From: Luteimonas arsenica
GTDB lineage: Bacteria; Pseudomonadota; Gammaproteobacteria; Xanthomonadales; Xanthomonadaceae
Reading direction: 5' to 3'
NCBI RefSeq assembly: GCF_004352825.1
Contig: NZ_SJRW01000002.1
Span: forward strand, 1,207,578 to 1,271,577
DNA: 64,000 nucleotides
This document shows positions 1-11,307 of the stretch, in pieces. The notes under the pieces are model-generated. The model saw only the letters and a program-made list of their open reading frames with translations, made no database searches and was not told where the DNA came from. Numbering within the stretch: the first letter of the stretch is position 1; the number at the start of each line of letters is the position of its first letter. The translations under genes and the position numbers were made by a program.

Positions 1-978
1 CGCGCGCAGTACATCCGCACCATGTTCGACGAGATCACCCGGATCCTGAACCACCTGATGTGGATCGGCTCCAACGGGCTCGACCTCGGCGCGATGGCGG
101 TGATGCTGTACTCCTTCCGCGAGCGCGAGGAGCTGATGGACGTCTACGAGGCGGTCAGCGGCGCGCGCATGCACGCGACCTACTACCGCCCGGGCGGCGT
201 CTACCGCGACCTGCCGGACCGGATGCCGCAGTACCGCGAGTCGCCCTGGCGCAAGGGCGGCAAGCTCAAGCGCTTCAACGAGTGGCGCGAAGGCTCGATG
301 CTCGACTTCCTGGAGGCCTTCACCAAGGACTTCCCGGCGCGCGTCGACGAGTACGAGACCCTGCTCACCGACAACCGCATCTGGAAGCAGCGCACCGTCG
401 GCGTGGGCGTGATCCCGCCGGAGCAGGCCCTGGCCTGGGGCATGTCGGGCGTGATGCTGCGCGGCTCGGGCATCGAATGGGACCTGCGTCGCAAGCAGCC
501 CTACGCGAAGTACGACGCGGTCGACTTCAAGGTGCCGGTCGGCGTCAACGGCGACTGCTACGACCGCTACCTGGTCCGCGTCGCGGAGATGCGCGAATCC
601 AACCGGATCATCGCCCAGTGCGTGGAGTGGCTGCGCGCCAACCCCGGCCTGGTGATGGTCGACAACTTCAAGGTCGCCCCTCCCTCCCGCGAGGAGATGA
701 AGGACGACATGGAAGCCCTGATCCACCACTTCAAGCTGTTCTCGGAGGGCTATTGCGTGCCCGCCGGGCAGACCTACCAGGCCGTCGAAGCGCCCAAGGG
801 CGAGTTCGGCTGCTACCTGGTCAGCGACGGCGCCAACAAGCCCTTCCGCGTGCACCTGCGCGCGCCCGGCTTCGCGCACCTGTCGTCGATGGACACGGTG
901 GTGAAGGGGCACATGCTGTCCGACGTCGTGGCGATGGTCGGCACCTATGACCTCGTCTTCGGAGAAGTGGACCGATGA
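1..978 (+). CDS. nuoD: NADH-quinone oxidoreductase subunit D (5' truncated)
   Basis: The reading frame is open from base 1, so the N-terminal part (about 100 residues by comparison with the usual length of about 430) lies outside the window; 325 codons remain. NuoD is the 49-kDa subunit of complex I, which forms the quinone pocket with NuoB and NuoH. Family-typical stretches include the start region [19 protein letters not shown], the central [15 protein letters not shown] and the C-terminal [11 protein letters not shown] and [18 protein letters not shown]. The stop codon overlaps the start of nuoE by four bases (ATGA), as expected in the nuo operon. Confidence 0.97.
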   Translation, partial: RAQYIRTMFDEITRILNHLMWIGSNGLDLGAMAVMLYSFREREELMDVYEAVSGARMHATYYRPGGVYRDLPDRMPQYRESPWRKGGKLKRFNEWREGSMLDFLEAFTKDFPARVDEYETLLTDNRIWKQRTVGVGVIPPEQALAWGMSGVMLRGSGIEWDLRRKQPYAKYDAVDFKVPVGVNGDCYDRYLVRVAEMRESNRIIAQCVEWLRANPGLVMVDNFKVAPPSREEMKDDMEALIHHFKLFSEGYCVPAGQTYQAVEAPKGEFGCYLVSDGANKPFRVHLRAPGFAHLSSMDTVVKGHMLSDVVAMVGTYDLVFGEVDR

Positions 979-1502
979 AAGCGACCGGCAACTTCGAGAA
1001 CGCGCGCAACGTCGACCCGATGGTCGCGCTCAGCGACGATACCCGCGCGCACATCGACCACTGGGCGGCCAAGTTCCCGCCTGATCGCAAGCGCTCGGCC
1101 GTGATCCAGGGTCTGTTCGCGACCCAGCAGCAGAACGGCGGCTACCTGACCGACGAGCTGATCGCCGCGGTGGCGAAGTACCTTGGCATCCCGCCGGTGT
1201 GGGCCTATGAGGTCGCGACCTTCTATTCGATGTTCGAGACGAAGGAGGTCGGCCGCAACAACGTCGCCTTCTGCACCAACATCAGCTGCTGGCTCAACGG
1301 CGCCGAGGACCTGGTCGCGCACGCCGAGAAGAAGCTCGGCTGCAGGCTGGGCGAGACCACGGCCGACGGCCGCGTCTACCTCAAGCGCGAGGAAGAGTGC
1401 GTGGCCGCGTGCTGCGGCGCCCCGGTGGTCGTGATCAACGGCCATTACCACGAGAAGCTCGACGCCGCGAAGGTCGACGAGCTGCTCGACGGATTGAAGT
1501 GA
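975..1502 (+). CDS. nuoE: NADH-quinone oxidoreductase subunit E
   Basis: A 175-residue thioredoxin-like [2Fe-2S] subunit of the NADH-oxidising arm of complex I (cluster N1a). The expected ligands are visible: Cys100 and Cys105 in CTNISC, then Cys142 and Cys146 in CVAACC, a C-x4-C-x36-C-x3-C layout typical of the family. The motif [21 protein letters not shown] is also characteristic. The start ATG overlaps the nuoD stop by four bases; nuoF follows 14 bases after the stop. The peripheral-arm partners NuoF and NuoG are directly downstream. Confidence 0.97.
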   Translation: MKATGNFENARNVDPMVALSDDTRAHIDHWAAKFPPDRKRSAVIQGLFATQQQNGGYLTDELIAAVAKYLGIPPVWAYEVATFYSMFETKEVGRNNVAFCTNISCWLNGAEDLVAHAEKKLGCRLGETTADGRVYLKREEECVAACCGAPVVVINGHYHEKLDAAKVDELLDGLK

Positions 1503-1516
1503 GGCTCGACGCAGGC

Positions 1517-2863
1517 ATGGCGCACAACCACACCCACGTCTCCGAAGGCTACGGCCCCGTCGGCCCCGCGCCGAAGGAGCACCAGGCCGTCTACACCACG
1601 CTGCACTTCGACAAGCCGTGGTCGTACGAGAACTACCTCAAGACCGGCGGCTACCAGGCGTTGCGCAAGGTGCTGACCGAGAAGATCCCGCCGGCCGACA
1701 TCGTCGAGATCGTCAAGCAGTCGGGCCTGCGCGGGCGCGGCGGCGCGGGCTTCCCGACCGGCCTGAAGTGGAGCTTCATGCCCAAGGGCGACATGCAGAA
1801 GTACATCCTCTGCAACTCCGATGAATCGGAGCCGGGCACCGCCAAGGATCGCGACATCCTGCGCTACAACCCGCACGCGGTGCTCGAGGGCCTGGCGATC
1901 GCCTGCTATGCCACCGGTTCGACCGTGGCCTACAACTACATGCGCGGCGAGTTCCACCACGAGCCCTTCGAGCATATCGAAGAGGCGCTGGCGGAAGCCT
2001 ACGCGCACGGCTGGCTGGGCAAGGACATCCTCGGCAGCGGCGTGGACATCGACATCCACAACGCGCTGGGCGCCGGCGCCTACATCTGCGGCGAAGAAAC
2101 CGCGCTGATGGAGTCGCTGGAAGGCAAGAAGGGCCAGCCGCGCTACAAGCCGCCGTTCCCGGCCAACTTCGGCCTGTTCGGCAAGCCGACCACGATCAAC
2201 AACACCGAGACCTACGCCTCGGTGCCGGCGATCATCCGCAACGGCCCCGAGTGGTTCGCCGGCCTGGGCAAGCCCAACAACGGCGGCTGCAAGATCTTCT
2301 CGGTCTCCGGCCACGTGCAGCGCCCGGGCAACTACGAGATCCGCCTGGGCACGCCGTTCTCCGAGCTGCTGGAGATGGCCGGCGGCCTGCGCCCGGGACG
2401 CACGCTCAAGGGGGTGATCCCCGGTGGTTCATCGATGCCGGTGCTGCCGGGCGAGACCATGATGGGCCTGACCATGGATTACGACGCCCTGCAGAAGGCG
2501 GGCTCGGGCCTGGGTTCGGGCGCGGTGATCGTGATGGACGACAGCACCTGCATGGTGCGCGCCTGCCAGCGCATCTCGCGCTTCTATTTCCAGGAATCCT
2601 GCGGCCAGTGCACGCCCTGCCGCGAAGGCACGGGCTGGATGTACCGCATGCTGACCCGCATGGTCGAAGGCAAGGCGACGATGGCCGACGTCGAGATGCT
2701 GCGCGCCTCCGCCGGCCAGATCGAAGGCCACACCATCTGCGCCTTCGGCGAGGCCGCCGCGTGGCCGGTGCAGGGCTTCCTGCGCCACTTCTGGCACGAA
2801 TTCGAGTACTACATCGAGCACGGCCGCTCGATCGTCGACGCTCCCGCGGAGGCCGCGGCATGA
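1517..2863 (+). CDS. nuoF: NADH-quinone oxidoreductase subunit F (NADH- and FMN-binding)
   Basis: A 448-residue subunit that binds NADH, FMN and the [4Fe-4S] cluster N3, and is the electron entry point of complex I. The glycine-rich FMN/NADH segment [17 protein letters not shown] and the cluster motif [16 protein letters not shown] are present, with a further distal Cys in [14 protein letters not shown] chose the ATG at 1517 (protein begins [11 protein letters not shown]) because the frame further upstream lies inside nuoE. The stop overlaps the nuoG start by four bases, indicating translational coupling. Confidence 0.97.
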   Translation: MAHNHTHVSEGYGPVGPAPKEHQAVYTTLHFDKPWSYENYLKTGGYQALRKVLTEKIPPADIVEIVKQSGLRGRGGAGFPTGLKWSFMPKGDMQKYILCNSDESEPGTAKDRDILRYNPHAVLEGLAIACYATGSTVAYNYMRGEFHHEPFEHIEEALAEAYAHGWLGKDILGSGVDIDIHNALGAGAYICGEETALMESLEGKKGQPRYKPPFPANFGLFGKPTTINNTETYASVPAIIRNGPEWFAGLGKPNNGGCKIFSVSGHVQRPGNYEIRLGTPFSELLEMAGGLRPGRTLKGVIPGGSSMPVLPGETMMGLTMDYDALQKAGSGLGSGAVIVMDDSTCMVRACQRISRFYFQESCGQCTPCREGTGWMYRMLTRMVEGKATMADVEMLRASAGQIEGHTICAFGEAAAWPVQGFLRHFWHEFEYYIEHGRSIVDAPAEAAA

Positions 2864-5106
2864 GCGCGCAGCCCGTGAACCCGAACCTGCCGCCCGACCA
2901 CGTCACCGTCTTCATCGACGGCGTCGAGATGGCCGCGCCCAAGGGCTCGATGATCATCCAGGCCGCCGACAAGGCCGGCATCCCGATCCCGCGCTTCTGC
3001 TACCACGACAAGCTCGCCATCGCGGCCAACTGCCGCATGTGCCTGGTCGAGGTGGAGAAGATGGGCAAGCCGGCGCCGGCCTGCGCCACCCCGGTCATGG
3101 ATGGCATGCGCGTGTCCACGCGCAGCGACAAGGCGCTGAAGTCGCAGCGCAACGTGATGGAGTTCCTGCTGATCAACCACCCGCTCGACTGCCCGGTCTG
3201 CGACCAGGGCGGCGAGTGCGAGCTGCAGGACCTGTCGCTGGGCTACGGCCGTTCGGTCAGCCGCTTCGCCGAGCGCAAGCGCACCGTCGCCGACGAGGAC
3301 CTCGGCCCGCTGGTGGCCACCGAGATGACGCGCTGCATCCAGTGCACGCGCTGCATCCGCGTCACCGCCGAGATCGCCGGCACCTACGAGCTGGGCGGCA
3401 TGCAGCGCGGCGAGCGCCTGCAGATCGGCACCTACGACGGCAAGCCGCTGACCACCGAACTGTCGGGCAACGTGATCGACGTCTGCCCGGTGGGCGCGCT
3501 GACCAACAAGGTGTTCCGCTTCCGCGCGCGCCCCTGGGAGCTGATCGCGAAGGAGTCGCTGGGGTACCACGACGCGCTCGGCAGCAACCTGTTCCTGCAT
3601 TCCCGCCGTGGCGAGGTGATGCGCACCGTGCCGCGCGACAACGAGGCGGTCAACGAGTGCTGGCTGTCCGACCGCGACCGCTATTCGCACCAGGGCCTGT
3701 ACGCCGACGACCGTGCCGTGCGCCCGCTCATCCGCGTGGCCAGCAACGGCGACGACGGTGACTGGCGCGAGGCGAGCTGGGACGAGGCGCTGGCGAAGGC
3801 CGCGCAGATCCTGCGCGACAACGCCGCCGACGACCTCGGCATCCTGGTGCATCCGGCTACCCCGAACGAGGAGGGCGCGCTGATCGCCCGCCTGGCCGAG
3901 GGCCTGGGCACCGGCAATCTCGACCACCGCATCGCCCAGCACGACCTCTCCGACGGCGCTGTGGCCGAAGCCTTCGGCATGCCGGTGGAGGACATCGAGC
4001 AGGCCGACGCCATCGTCATCGTCGGCAGCAACCTGCGCACCGAGCTGCCGCTGGTTCACCAGCGCGTGCGCAAGGCCTGGCGCGCCGGTGCAAAGGTGCA
4101 CGTGGTCAACCCGGTCGACTTCGAGTTCACCTTCGACATCGCCCACAAGGCCATCGTCGCGCCGTCGAAGATCGCCGACGCGCTGGGTTCCGCCGAACTC
4201 GCCGACGCGCTGCAGAGCGCCGCGCGTCCGGTGGTGATCGTCGGCGCGGTGGCCGAATGCGGCATCCACGCCGCGGCCATCCGCGCAGCCGCCGCCGATT
4301 TCGCCAGCCGTGCCAACGCCGCGCTGTGCCGCGTGCCGCAGGGCGCGAACGCGGTCGGCCTGGCGCGCCTGGGCGTGCTGCCGACCTCGCGCGACGCCGG
4401 CGCCATGCTGGCCCAGCCGCGCGCGGGCTACGTCATCTACGGCATCGAGCCGGGCCTGGACTTCGCCGACCCGGCGAAGGCGATGCAGGCCCTGGGCGGC
4501 GCGCAGGTCGTGGCCTTCAGCCACTTCGCCTGTCAGTCCACGCGTCGCGTGGCCGACGTGATCCTGCCGATCGGCCTGCTGCCCGAGATCGACGCCAGCC
4601 TGACCAACCTCGACGGCCGCGAGCAGCGCACCGTGGCCGGCGGCAAGCTGCCGGGCGAGGCGCGCCAGGGCTGGAAGGCGCTGCGTGCGCTCGGCGGCCA
4701 GCTCGGCATCGAAGGCTTCGATTTCATCGACTTCGCCGGCGCGCTTGCGCTGGTGGCGCCGCGCCAGGTCGAAGTCGCGCGCGGCGCGGCCCCGGCGGCG
4801 GCAGGCGAGGGCCTGGAGCTGGCGGTGTCGGCGGCGATCTACCGCGTCGACGGCGTCACCCGCCGCGCCGCGGCGCTGCAGGCGCACCCGCTGACCGTGG
4901 GCCCGCGCATCACCCTCAACCCCGACGATGCCTTCGCGGCCGGCCTGGCCGAAGGCGCCATGGCCCGCGTGGCCAACGGCGTCGGCACCGCGACCCTGCA
5001 GGTGGCGACCAGCCCCGGCGTGGCCCGCGGCGCGGCGCTGATCGAATCCGGCTACGGCGCCACGGCGGCGCTCGGCGCCGGCACGGTGCGGGTGGAGGCC
5101 GCATGA
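2860..5106 (+). CDS. nuoG: NADH-quinone oxidoreductase subunit G
   Basis: A 748-residue iron-sulphur subunit of the peripheral arm. The N-terminal plant-type ferredoxin domain has the Cys set [20 protein letters not shown] and a distal CATPVMDG. It is followed by the His/Cys motif [18 protein letters not shown] and the 4Fe-4S pair [11 protein letters not shown], then a molybdopterin-oxidoreductase-like C-terminal domain without an evident cofactor-ligand role. The start ATG overlaps the nuoF stop (ATGA); the stop overlaps the nuoH start by four bases. The length fits proteobacterial NuoG with a somewhat short C-terminal region. Confidence 0.95.
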   Translation: MSAQPVNPNLPPDHVTVFIDGVEMAAPKGSMIIQAADKAGIPIPRFCYHDKLAIAANCRMCLVEVEKMGKPAPACATPVMDGMRVSTRSDKALKSQRNVMEFLLINHPLDCPVCDQGGECELQDLSLGYGRSVSRFAERKRTVADEDLGPLVATEMTRCIQCTRCIRVTAEIAGTYELGGMQRGERLQIGTYDGKPLTTELSGNVIDVCPVGALTNKVFRFRARPWELIAKESLGYHDALGSNLFLHSRRGEVMRTVPRDNEAVNECWLSDRDRYSHQGLYADDRAVRPLIRVASNGDDGDWREASWDEALAKAAQILRDNAADDLGILVHPATPNEEGALIARLAEGLGTGNLDHRIAQHDLSDGAVAEAFGMPVEDIEQADAIVIVGSNLRTELPLVHQRVRKAWRAGAKVHVVNPVDFEFTFDIAHKAIVAPSKIADALGSAELADALQSAARPVVIVGAVAECGIHAAAIRAAAADFASRANAALCRVPQGANAVGLARLGVLPTSRDAGAMLAQPRAGYVIYGIEPGLDFADPAKAMQALGGAQVVAFSHFACQSTRRVADVILPIGLLPEIDASLTNLDGREQRTVAGGKLPGEARQGWKALRALGGQLGIEGFDFIDFAGALALVAPRQVEVARGAAPAAAGEGLELAVSAAIYRVDGVTRRAAALQAHPLTVGPRITLNPDDAFAAGLAEGAMARVANGVGTATLQVATSPGVARGAALIESGYGATAALGAGTVRVEAA

Positions 5107-6212
5107 GCACGACGACGAACAACACCGCCACCGTGCTCCTCGGCTGGCTGGAACCCTTCCGCAGCTGGCTCGACTCGCTGGGGCCGATCGGCACGGTGAT
5201 CTGGCTGGTGCTGCTGATCCTCGCGATCGCGGTGCCGGTGATCATCTCCGTGGCCTTCTACGTGGTCTGGGAGCGCAAGCTGATCGGCTGGATGCACGTG
5301 CGCCACGGCCCGATGTACGTCGGCTTCGGCATCCTCCAGGCCTTCGCGGACGTCTTCAAGCTGCTGTTCAAGGAAGTCATCCGTCCCAGCGCCGCGCACA
5401 AGGCGCTGTACATCCTGGCACCGCTGATCACGCTCGCGCCGGCCTTCGCCGCCTGGGCGGTGGTGCCCTTCGACGCGCAGATGGTGCTGTCCAACGCCAA
5501 TGCCGGCCTGCTGTACCTGCTGGCGATGACCTCGCTGGGCGTCTATGGCGTGATCCTGGCGGGCTGGGCCTCGAACTCGAAGTACGCCTTCCTCGGCGCC
5601 ATGCGTTCGGCGGCCCAGGTGGTCAGCTACGAGATCGCGATGGGCTTCGCCCTGGTCGGCGTGATGGTCGGCGCCGGCAGCCTGAACCTGTCCGAGATCG
5701 TGATGGCGCAGTCCGGCGACGCCGGCTTCCTGGAGTGGTTCTGGGTGCCGATGCTGCCGCTGTTCGTCATCTACTTCGTGTCCGGCGTGGCCGAGACCAA
5801 CCGCGCGCCCTTCGACGTGGTCGAAGGCGAGAGCGAGATCGTCGCCGGCCACATGGTCGAGTACTCGGGCTCGGTGTTCGCGCTGTTCTTCCTGGCCGAG
5901 TACGCCAACATGATCCTGGTGAGCTTCCTCACCGCGATCTTCTTCCTGGGCGGCTGGCTGTCGCCGATCCCCGCGGCGTGGATCCCGGACATCCCGGTGG
6001 TCTCGGTGCTGCTGGGCGACGGCTGGTGGTGGCTGTTCGCCAAGGTCTTCTTCTTCGCCAGCTGCTTCATCTGGTTCCGCGCATCGTTCCCGCGCTACCG
6101 CTACGACCAGATCATGCGCCTGGGCTGGAAGGTGTTCATTCCGCTGTCCATCGCCTGGATCGCGGTCACGGCGCTGATGGCGTACTTCGGCGTGTTCGAG
6201 GCAGGTGCGTGA
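5103..6212 (+). CDS. nuoH: NADH-quinone oxidoreductase subunit H
   Basis: A 369-residue integral membrane subunit (ND1 homologue) connecting the peripheral and membrane arms and contributing to the quinone tunnel. The signature [16 protein letters not shown] in the first loop and the acidic loop [19 protein letters not shown] are diagnostic, with about eight hydrophobic segments. The ATG at 5103 overlaps the nuoG stop; the TGA overlaps the nuoI ATG at 6212. It begins with a short hydrophilic N-terminus ([19 protein letters not shown]). Confidence 0.97.
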   Translation: MSTTTNNTATVLLGWLEPFRSWLDSLGPIGTVIWLVLLILAIAVPVIISVAFYVVWERKLIGWMHVRHGPMYVGFGILQAFADVFKLLFKEVIRPSAAHKALYILAPLITLAPAFAAWAVVPFDAQMVLSNANAGLLYLLAMTSLGVYGVILAGWASNSKYAFLGAMRSAAQVVSYEIAMGFALVGVMVGAGSLNLSEIVMAQSGDAGFLEWFWVPMLPLFVIYFVSGVAETNRAPFDVVEGESEIVAGHMVEYSGSVFALFFLAEYANMILVSFLTAIFFLGGWLSPIPAAWIPDIPVVSVLLGDGWWWLFAKVFFFASCFIWFRASFPRYRYDQIMRLGWKVFIPLSIAWIAVTALMAYFGVFEAGA

Positions 6213-6700
6213 TGGGCAAGTTCGTTTCCTGGGCCAGGAGCCTGTTGCTGATCGAGATGCTTCGCGGCATGGCGCTGACGTTCAAGTACCTGTGGCGCCC
6301 GAAGTACACGATGATGTACCCGATGGAGAAGATCCCGCAGTCGCCGCGCTTCCGCGGGCTGCACGCGCTGCGCCGCTATCCGAACGGCGAGGAGCGCTGC
6401 ATCGCCTGCAAGCTGTGCGAGGCGGTGTGCCCGGCGCTGGCGATCACCATCGATTCCGAGCAGCGCGCCGACAACACCCGCCGCACCACGCGCTACGAGA
6501 TCGACCTGTTCAAGTGCATCTTCTGCGGTTTCTGCGAGGAGTCGTGCCCGGTGGACTCGATCGTCGAGACCCACATCCACGAGTACCACTTCGAGAACCG
6601 CGGCGAGAACATCGTCACCAAGCCGCAGCTGCTGGCGCTGGGCGACCGCCTCGAGGCGGAGATCGCCGAGCGCCGCGCCGCCGACGCCGCATACAGGTAA
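6212..6700 (+). CDS. nuoI: NADH-quinone oxidoreductase subunit I
   Basis: A 162-residue 8Fe ferredoxin-like subunit carrying clusters N6a and N6b, which pass electrons toward NuoB. Two complete C-x2-C-x2-C-x3-CP motifs are visible: [12 protein letters not shown] and [12 protein letters not shown]. The N-terminal amphipathic segment ([18 protein letters not shown]) anchors the protein to the membrane domain. The ATG overlaps the nuoH stop (TGATG). nuoJ begins three bases after the stop. Confidence 0.97.
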   Translation: MGKFVSWARSLLLIEMLRGMALTFKYLWRPKYTMMYPMEKIPQSPRFRGLHALRRYPNGEERCIACKLCEAVCPALAITIDSEQRADNTRRTTRYEIDLFKCIFCGFCEESCPVDSIVETHIHEYHFENRGENIVTKPQLLALGDRLEAEIAERRAADAAYR

Positions 6701-6703
6701 GCC

Positions 6704-7357
6704 ATGGACTTCGTACAGCTCGCATTCTTCGTATTCGCAGGGGTCGCCGTGGCCTCGGCGGTCGCCGTGATCGGGGCGCGCAACCCGGTGCACTCGGCGC
6801 TGTTCCTGGTGCTGACCTTCTTCAGCGTCGCCTGCACCTGGATCATCGCCGGTGCCGAGTTCCTCGGCGTGGCCCTGGTGCTGGTGTACGTGGGCGCGGT
6901 GATGGTCCTGTTCCTGTTCGTGGTGATGATGCTCGACATCGACCTGGTGCCGCTCAACGAGGGCTACGTGCGCTACCTGCCCGTGGGCCTGGTGGTCGCG
7001 GTGGTGATGCTGGTCGAGCTCCTGTCGCTGATCGGCATCATGGCCTTCGTCGAGACGCCGTTCTCGCCGAATCTGGCCGAGGCCGAGGGCGTGCCGAACA
7101 CGGTCTGGCTGGCGCGCCGGCTGTTCACCGACTTCCTGCTGCCGTTCGAGGCCGCCGCGGTGATCCTGACCGTGGCCGTGATCGCCGCGGTCACCCTGAC
7201 CCTGCGCCGTCGTCCCGGCACCAAGCACCAGGTTCCGGGGGAGCAGGTCCGCGCGCGCCCGGCTGACCGCCTGCGCATGGTCGACATGCCGGCCTCGGTG
7301 CACGTCGCCGACGACGCGCCGGCCGCCGATGCCGCCACCGACGGGGAGGGCAAGTAA
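6704..7357 (+). CDS. nuoJ: NADH-quinone oxidoreductase subunit J
   Basis: A 217-residue membrane subunit (ND6 homologue) with five hydrophobic segments in residues 1-170 and the typical stretch [20 protein letters not shown]. The last 50 residues or so form a charged Ala/Asp-rich tail ([19 protein letters not shown] onward), longer than the E. coli protein; tails of this sort occur in related genera and the tail is not needed for the call. The stop TAA overlaps the nuoK ATG (TAATG) at 7357. Confidence 0.95.
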   Translation: MDFVQLAFFVFAGVAVASAVAVIGARNPVHSALFLVLTFFSVACTWIIAGAEFLGVALVLVYVGAVMVLFLFVVMMLDIDLVPLNEGYVRYLPVGLVVAVVMLVELLSLIGIMAFVETPFSPNLAEAEGVPNTVWLARRLFTDFLLPFEAAAVILTVAVIAAVTLTLRRRPGTKHQVPGEQVRARPADRLRMVDMPASVHVADDAPAADAATDGEGK

Positions 7358-7680
7358 TGGAATTCCTCGGACAGGGCCTCGCGCTGGGCCACTACCTCGC
7401 GCTGGCCGCCGCGCTGTTCTGCATCAGCGTCGCCGGCATCTTCCTCAACCGGAAGAACGTGATCATCCTGCTGATGTGCATCGAGCTGATGCTGCTCTCG
7501 GTGAACATCAACTTCGTCGCCTTCTCGCGCGAGTTCGGCGACGCGGCGGGGCAGGTCTTCGTGTTCTTCATCCTCACCGTGGCCGCGGCCGAGGCCGCGA
7601 TCGGCCTGGCGATCCTGGTCACGCTGTTCCGCAACCGGCGGACGATCAACGTCGCCGAAATCGACACGCTGAAGGGCTGA
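7357..7680 (+). CDS. nuoK: NADH-quinone oxidoreductase subunit K
   Basis: A 107-residue three-helix membrane subunit (ND4L homologue) involved in proton translocation. The conserved glutamates sit in helix 2 ([19 protein letters not shown]) and helix 3 ([14 protein letters not shown]). The length is standard. It overlaps nuoJ by one base and is followed four bases later by nuoL. Confidence 0.97.
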   Translation: MEFLGQGLALGHYLALAAALFCISVAGIFLNRKNVIILLMCIELMLLSVNINFVAFSREFGDAAGQVFVFFILTVAAAEAAIGLAILVTLFRNRRTINVAEIDTLKG

Positions 7681-7684
7681 CGGG

Positions 7685-9766
7685 ATGCCTGGCATGGAAA
7701 TCGTTATCTCCAAGGCGATGCTGATCGCGATCGTGCTCGCGCCGCTGTTCGGCGCGATCGTCGCGGGCCTGTTCGGCCGCCAGGTCGGGCGCGTCGGCGC
7801 GCAGGCGGTCACCATCCTCGGCGTGGCGGTGAGCTGCGCGCTGTCGTGCTTCGTGCTCTGGCAGCTGGTGGTGCAGGGTGCCGCGCCGTTCAACGAGAAC
7901 GTCTACACCTGGTTCCAGGTCGCGGACTTCGAGGTCAGCGTCGGCTTCATGGTTGACCGGTTGACCGCGATGATGATGGTCGTGGTGACCTTCGTCTCGC
8001 TGCTGGTGCACGTCTACACCATCGGCTACATGGCCGACGATCCGGGCTACCAGCGCTTCTTCAGCTACATCAGCCTGTTCACCTTCTCGATGCTGGCCCT
8101 GGTCATGGCCAACAACTTCCTGCAGCTGTTCTTCGGCTGGGAAGCGGTGGGCGTGGTCTCGTACCTGCTGATCGGCTTCTGGTTCAAGCGGCCGACCGCG
8201 GTGTTCGCCAACCTCAAGGCCTTCCTGGTCAACCGGGTCGGCGATTTCGGCATGCTGCTGGGCATCGCCGCGGTGGCGTACTGGTTCGGCACGCTGGACT
8301 ACGCGACGGTCTTCGCCAACGCCGGCCCGGTCATCGGCGGCGGGCAGGTGGTCGAGATCCTGCCGGGCCACGCCTGGTCGGTCGCCACCCTGATCTGCAT
8401 CTGCCTGTTCATCGGCGCGATGGGCAAGTCGGCGCAGGTGCCGCTGCATGTCTGGCTGCCCGACTCGATGGAAGGCCCGACCCCGATCTCGGCGCTGATC
8501 CACGCCGCGACCATGGTCACCGCGGGCATCTTCATGGTGGCGCGCATGTCGCCGCTGTTCGAGCTGAGCCAGTTCGCGCTGCAGTTCATCCTGTTCATCG
8601 GCGCCACCACGGCCTTCTTCACCGGCCTGATCGGCATCGTGCAGAACGACATCAAGCGCGTGGTCGCGTACTCCACGCTGTCGCAGCTGGGCTACATGAC
8701 CGTCGCCCTGGGCGTGTCGGCGTACTCGGCCGCGGTGTTCCACCTGATGACCCACGCCTTCTTCAAGGCACTGCTGTTCCTGGGCGCGGGCTCGGTGATC
8801 ATCGCCATGCACCACGAGCAGGACATGCGCCGCATGGGCGGGCTGCGCAAGTACATGCCGGTGACCTTCATCACCATGGTGATCGGCACCCTGGCCCTGG
8901 TGGCGACGCCGTTCTTCAGCGGCTTCTACTCCAAGGACACCATCATCGAAGCGGCGAAGTTCGGCGCCGAGGGCATGGGCTGGGTCGGTACCTACGGCTA
9001 CTGGGCCGTGCTGCTGGGCGCCTTCGTGACCTCGTTCTACAGCTTCCGCCTGCTGTACCTGACCTTCTTCGGCCGCGAGCGCTTCCGCGACGCGCACGCC
9101 GACGACCACGGGCACGGCCACGATGCGCACGACGACCACGGCCACCATGGCGTGCACGAGCCGCACGAGTCGCCCTGGGTGGTGACCCTGCCGCTGGTGC
9201 TGCTGGCGATCCCGTCGATCGCGATCGGCTTCTTCACCGCCGGCCCCATGCTGTTCGGCACCGACTGGAGCGGGCATGAGCAGGTGATGCCGTTCTTCCT
9301 CGGCGCGATCGACCTGCTGCCGGAGAACGACACCCTGGCGCGCGTGGCGGCCGAACTCTGGCACGGCCCGGTCGCGTTCGCGCTGCACGGCTTCCTGACC
9401 CCGGCCTTCTGGCTGACCTTCGCCGGCTTCGCGCTCGCGACCGTCATGTACTGGTGGCGTCCGGAGCTTGCCGAGAAGGCGCGCCGTACCTTCGCCCTGC
9501 CGGTGAAGGTGCTGGAGAAGAAGTACTGGGCCGACGACCTGTGGATCGGCGGCCTGGCGGGCGGCAGCCTGCAGCTGGGCAAGGCCTCGAAGGCGGTGGA
9601 CACCGGCCTGATCGACGGCGTGGTGGTGAACGGCAGCGCCGGCCTGGTCGGCCTGGTGTCGGGCGTCGTCCGCCGCCTGCAGTCCGGGCGCCTTTACGAC
9701 TATGCATTCGCGATGATCCTCGGCCTGATCGTGCTCCTGGCCGTGCTCATCCATTACTGGACCTGA
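7685..9766 (+). CDS. nuoL: NADH-quinone oxidoreductase subunit L
   Basis: A 693-residue antiporter-like proton-pumping subunit (ND5 homologue) with many hydrophobic helices. Diagnostic stretches are FFGWEAVGVVSYLLIGFW, LPDSMEGPTPISALIHAATM and VAYSTLSQLGYM, followed by the C-terminal lateral helix region. Start candidates are the ATGs at 7685 and 7694; the first follows the nuoK stop by four bases. Between 9091 and 9171 the sequence encodes an Asp/His-rich loop (about ten His in 27 residues), a local insertion discussed under findings. Confidence 0.96.
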   Translation: MPGMEIVISKAMLIAIVLAPLFGAIVAGLFGRQVGRVGAQAVTILGVAVSCALSCFVLWQLVVQGAAPFNENVYTWFQVADFEVSVGFMVDRLTAMMMVVVTFVSLLVHVYTIGYMADDPGYQRFFSYISLFTFSMLALVMANNFLQLFFGWEAVGVVSYLLIGFWFKRPTAVFANLKAFLVNRVGDFGMLLGIAAVAYWFGTLDYATVFANAGPVIGGGQVVEILPGHAWSVATLICICLFIGAMGKSAQVPLHVWLPDSMEGPTPISALIHAATMVTAGIFMVARMSPLFELSQFALQFILFIGATTAFFTGLIGIVQNDIKRVVAYSTLSQLGYMTVALGVSAYSAAVFHLMTHAFFKALLFLGAGSVIIAMHHEQDMRRMGGLRKYMPVTFITMVIGTLALVATPFFSGFYSKDTIIEAAKFGAEGMGWVGTYGYWAVLLGAFVTSFYSFRLLYLTFFGRERFRDAHADDHGHGHDAHDDHGHHGVHEPHESPWVVTLPLVLLAIPSIAIGFFTAGPMLFGTDWSGHEQVMPFFLGAIDLLPENDTLARVAAELWHGPVAFALHGFLTPAFWLTFAGFALATVMYWWRPELAEKARRTFALPVKVLEKKYWADDLWIGGLAGGSLQLGKASKAVDTGLIDGVVVNGSAGLVGLVSGVVRRLQSGRLYDYAFAMILGLIVLLAVLIHYWT

Positions 9767-9779
9767 CGGAAGACGATAC

Positions 9780-11294
9780 GTGTCGAACTGGCCTCTCCTC
9801 AGCATCCTCATCTGGCTGCCGATCCTCGGTGGCGCGACGGTGATCGCGCTCGGCAACCGCGCCAGCGCGGCGCGCTGGCTGTCGCTCGCGATCGCGCTGG
9901 TCGTCTTCGTCATCAGCATCCCGCTGTTCACCGGCTACGACGCCTCGGCGGCGGTGGCCACGATGCAGTTCGTCGAGGCCCGGGAGTGGATCCCGGCCTA
10001 TGACATCCAGTACCACCTGGGCGCGGACGGCATCTCGGTCGCGCTGATCGTGCTGACCACCCTGGTCACGGTGCTGGTACTGATCGGCGCCTGGGCCTCG
10101 ATCGACAAGCGCGTCAGCCAGTACTTCGCGGCGATGCTGATGCTCGAAGGCCTGATGATCGGCGTGTTCTCGGCCGTGGACGCGATGCTGTTCTACGTGT
10201 TCTTCGAGGGCATGCTGATCCCGATGTTCATCATCATCGGCGTCTGGGGCGGCCCGCGCCGCGTCTATGCCTCGGTGAAGTTCTTCCTGTACACCTTCCT
10301 CGGCTCGGTGTTCATGCTGGTCGGCCTGGTGTACCTGTACCTGAAGTCCGGCAGCTGGCAGCTGCCCGACCTGTACGCGCTGCCGCTGACGGCCACCGAG
10401 CAGATGTGGCTGTTCTTCGCCTTCCTGATCGCCTTCGCGGTCAAGGTGCCGATGTTCCCGGTGCACACCTGGCTCCCGGACGCGCACGTCGAGGCGCCCA
10501 CCGGCGGCTCGGTGATCCTGGCGGCGATCATGCTGAAGATCGGTGGCTACGGCTTCCTGCGCTTCAGCCTGCCGATCACGCCGGACGCCGGCCACGAGTG
10601 GGCCTGGCTGGTGATCGCGCTGTCGCTGATCGCGGTGGTCTACGTGGGCCTGGTGGCGCTGGTCCAGGAGGACATGAAGAAGCTGATCGCCTACTCCTCG
10701 GTCTCGCACATGGGCTTCGTGACCCTGGGCACCTTCATCGCCTTCGCCCTGGTGCGCGACACCGGCAACCCGGAGGCGGCCCGCCTGGGCCTGCAGGGCG
10801 CGATGGTGCAGATGGTCTCGCACGGCTTCATCTCGGGCGCGATGTTCACCTGCGTGGGCGTGCTCTACGACCGCATGCACACGCGCATGATCCGCGACTA
10901 CGGCGGCGTGGCCAACGTGATGCCGTGGTTCGCCGCGTTCTACGTGCTGTTCGCCTTCGCCAACTCCGGCCTGCCGGGCACCTCGGGCTTCGTCGGCGAA
11001 TTCATGGTCATCCTGGCCGCGTTCCAGAGCCACCCGCTGATCGCCTTCGTCGCCGCCATCACCCTGATCCTGGGCGCGGGCTACACCCTGTGGCTGGTCA
11101 AGCGCGTGATGTACGGCGAGGTCGGCAACGCGCACGTCGCCGAGCTGAAGGACATCAACGGCCGCGAGGCCCTGGTGCTGGGCGTGTTCGCCGCCGGCGT
11201 CATGATCATCGGCCTCTGGCCCAAGCCCCTGACCGACCTGATGGAGCCGTCCATCGCGCAGCTGGCGGGCATGCTCGCCAACAGCAAGCTTTGA
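9780..11294 (+). CDS. nuoM: NADH-quinone oxidoreductase subunit M
   Basis: A 504-residue proton-pumping antiporter-like subunit (ND4 homologue). Recognisable stretches are FFEGMLIPMFIIIGVWGG, VKVPMFPVHTWLPDAHVEAP and KKLIAYSSVSHMGFV, which carry the conserved Glu and Lys residues of the proton path. The likely start is GTG at 9780, since no ATG is near the conserved N-terminus (SNWPLLSILIWLPILGG). It lies 13 bases after nuoL and 13 bases before nuoN. Confidence 0.96.
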   Translation: MSNWPLLSILIWLPILGGATVIALGNRASAARWLSLAIALVVFVISIPLFTGYDASAAVATMQFVEAREWIPAYDIQYHLGADGISVALIVLTTLVTVLVLIGAWASIDKRVSQYFAAMLMLEGLMIGVFSAVDAMLFYVFFEGMLIPMFIIIGVWGGPRRVYASVKFFLYTFLGSVFMLVGLVYLYLKSGSWQLPDLYALPLTATEQMWLFFAFLIAFAVKVPMFPVHTWLPDAHVEAPTGGSVILAAIMLKIGGYGFLRFSLPITPDAGHEWAWLVIALSLIAVVYVGLVALVQEDMKKLIAYSSVSHMGFVTLGTFIAFALVRDTGNPEAARLGLQGAMVQMVSHGFISGAMFTCVGVLYDRMHTRMIRDYGGVANVMPWFAAFYVLFAFANSGLPGTSGFVGEFMVILAAFQSHPLIAFVAAITLILGAGYTLWLVKRVMYGEVGNAHVAELKDINGREALVLGVFAAGVMIIGLWPKPLTDLMEPSIAQLAGMLANSKL

Positions 11295-11307
11295 GGAACG
11301 TGACGCG

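Noticed and set aside
2809..4887. Long open frame on the minus strand opposite nuoG
   Set aside because: Low-complexity, His/Arg-rich translation typical of shadow frames in GC-rich genes; nuoG on the other strand is conserved throughout.
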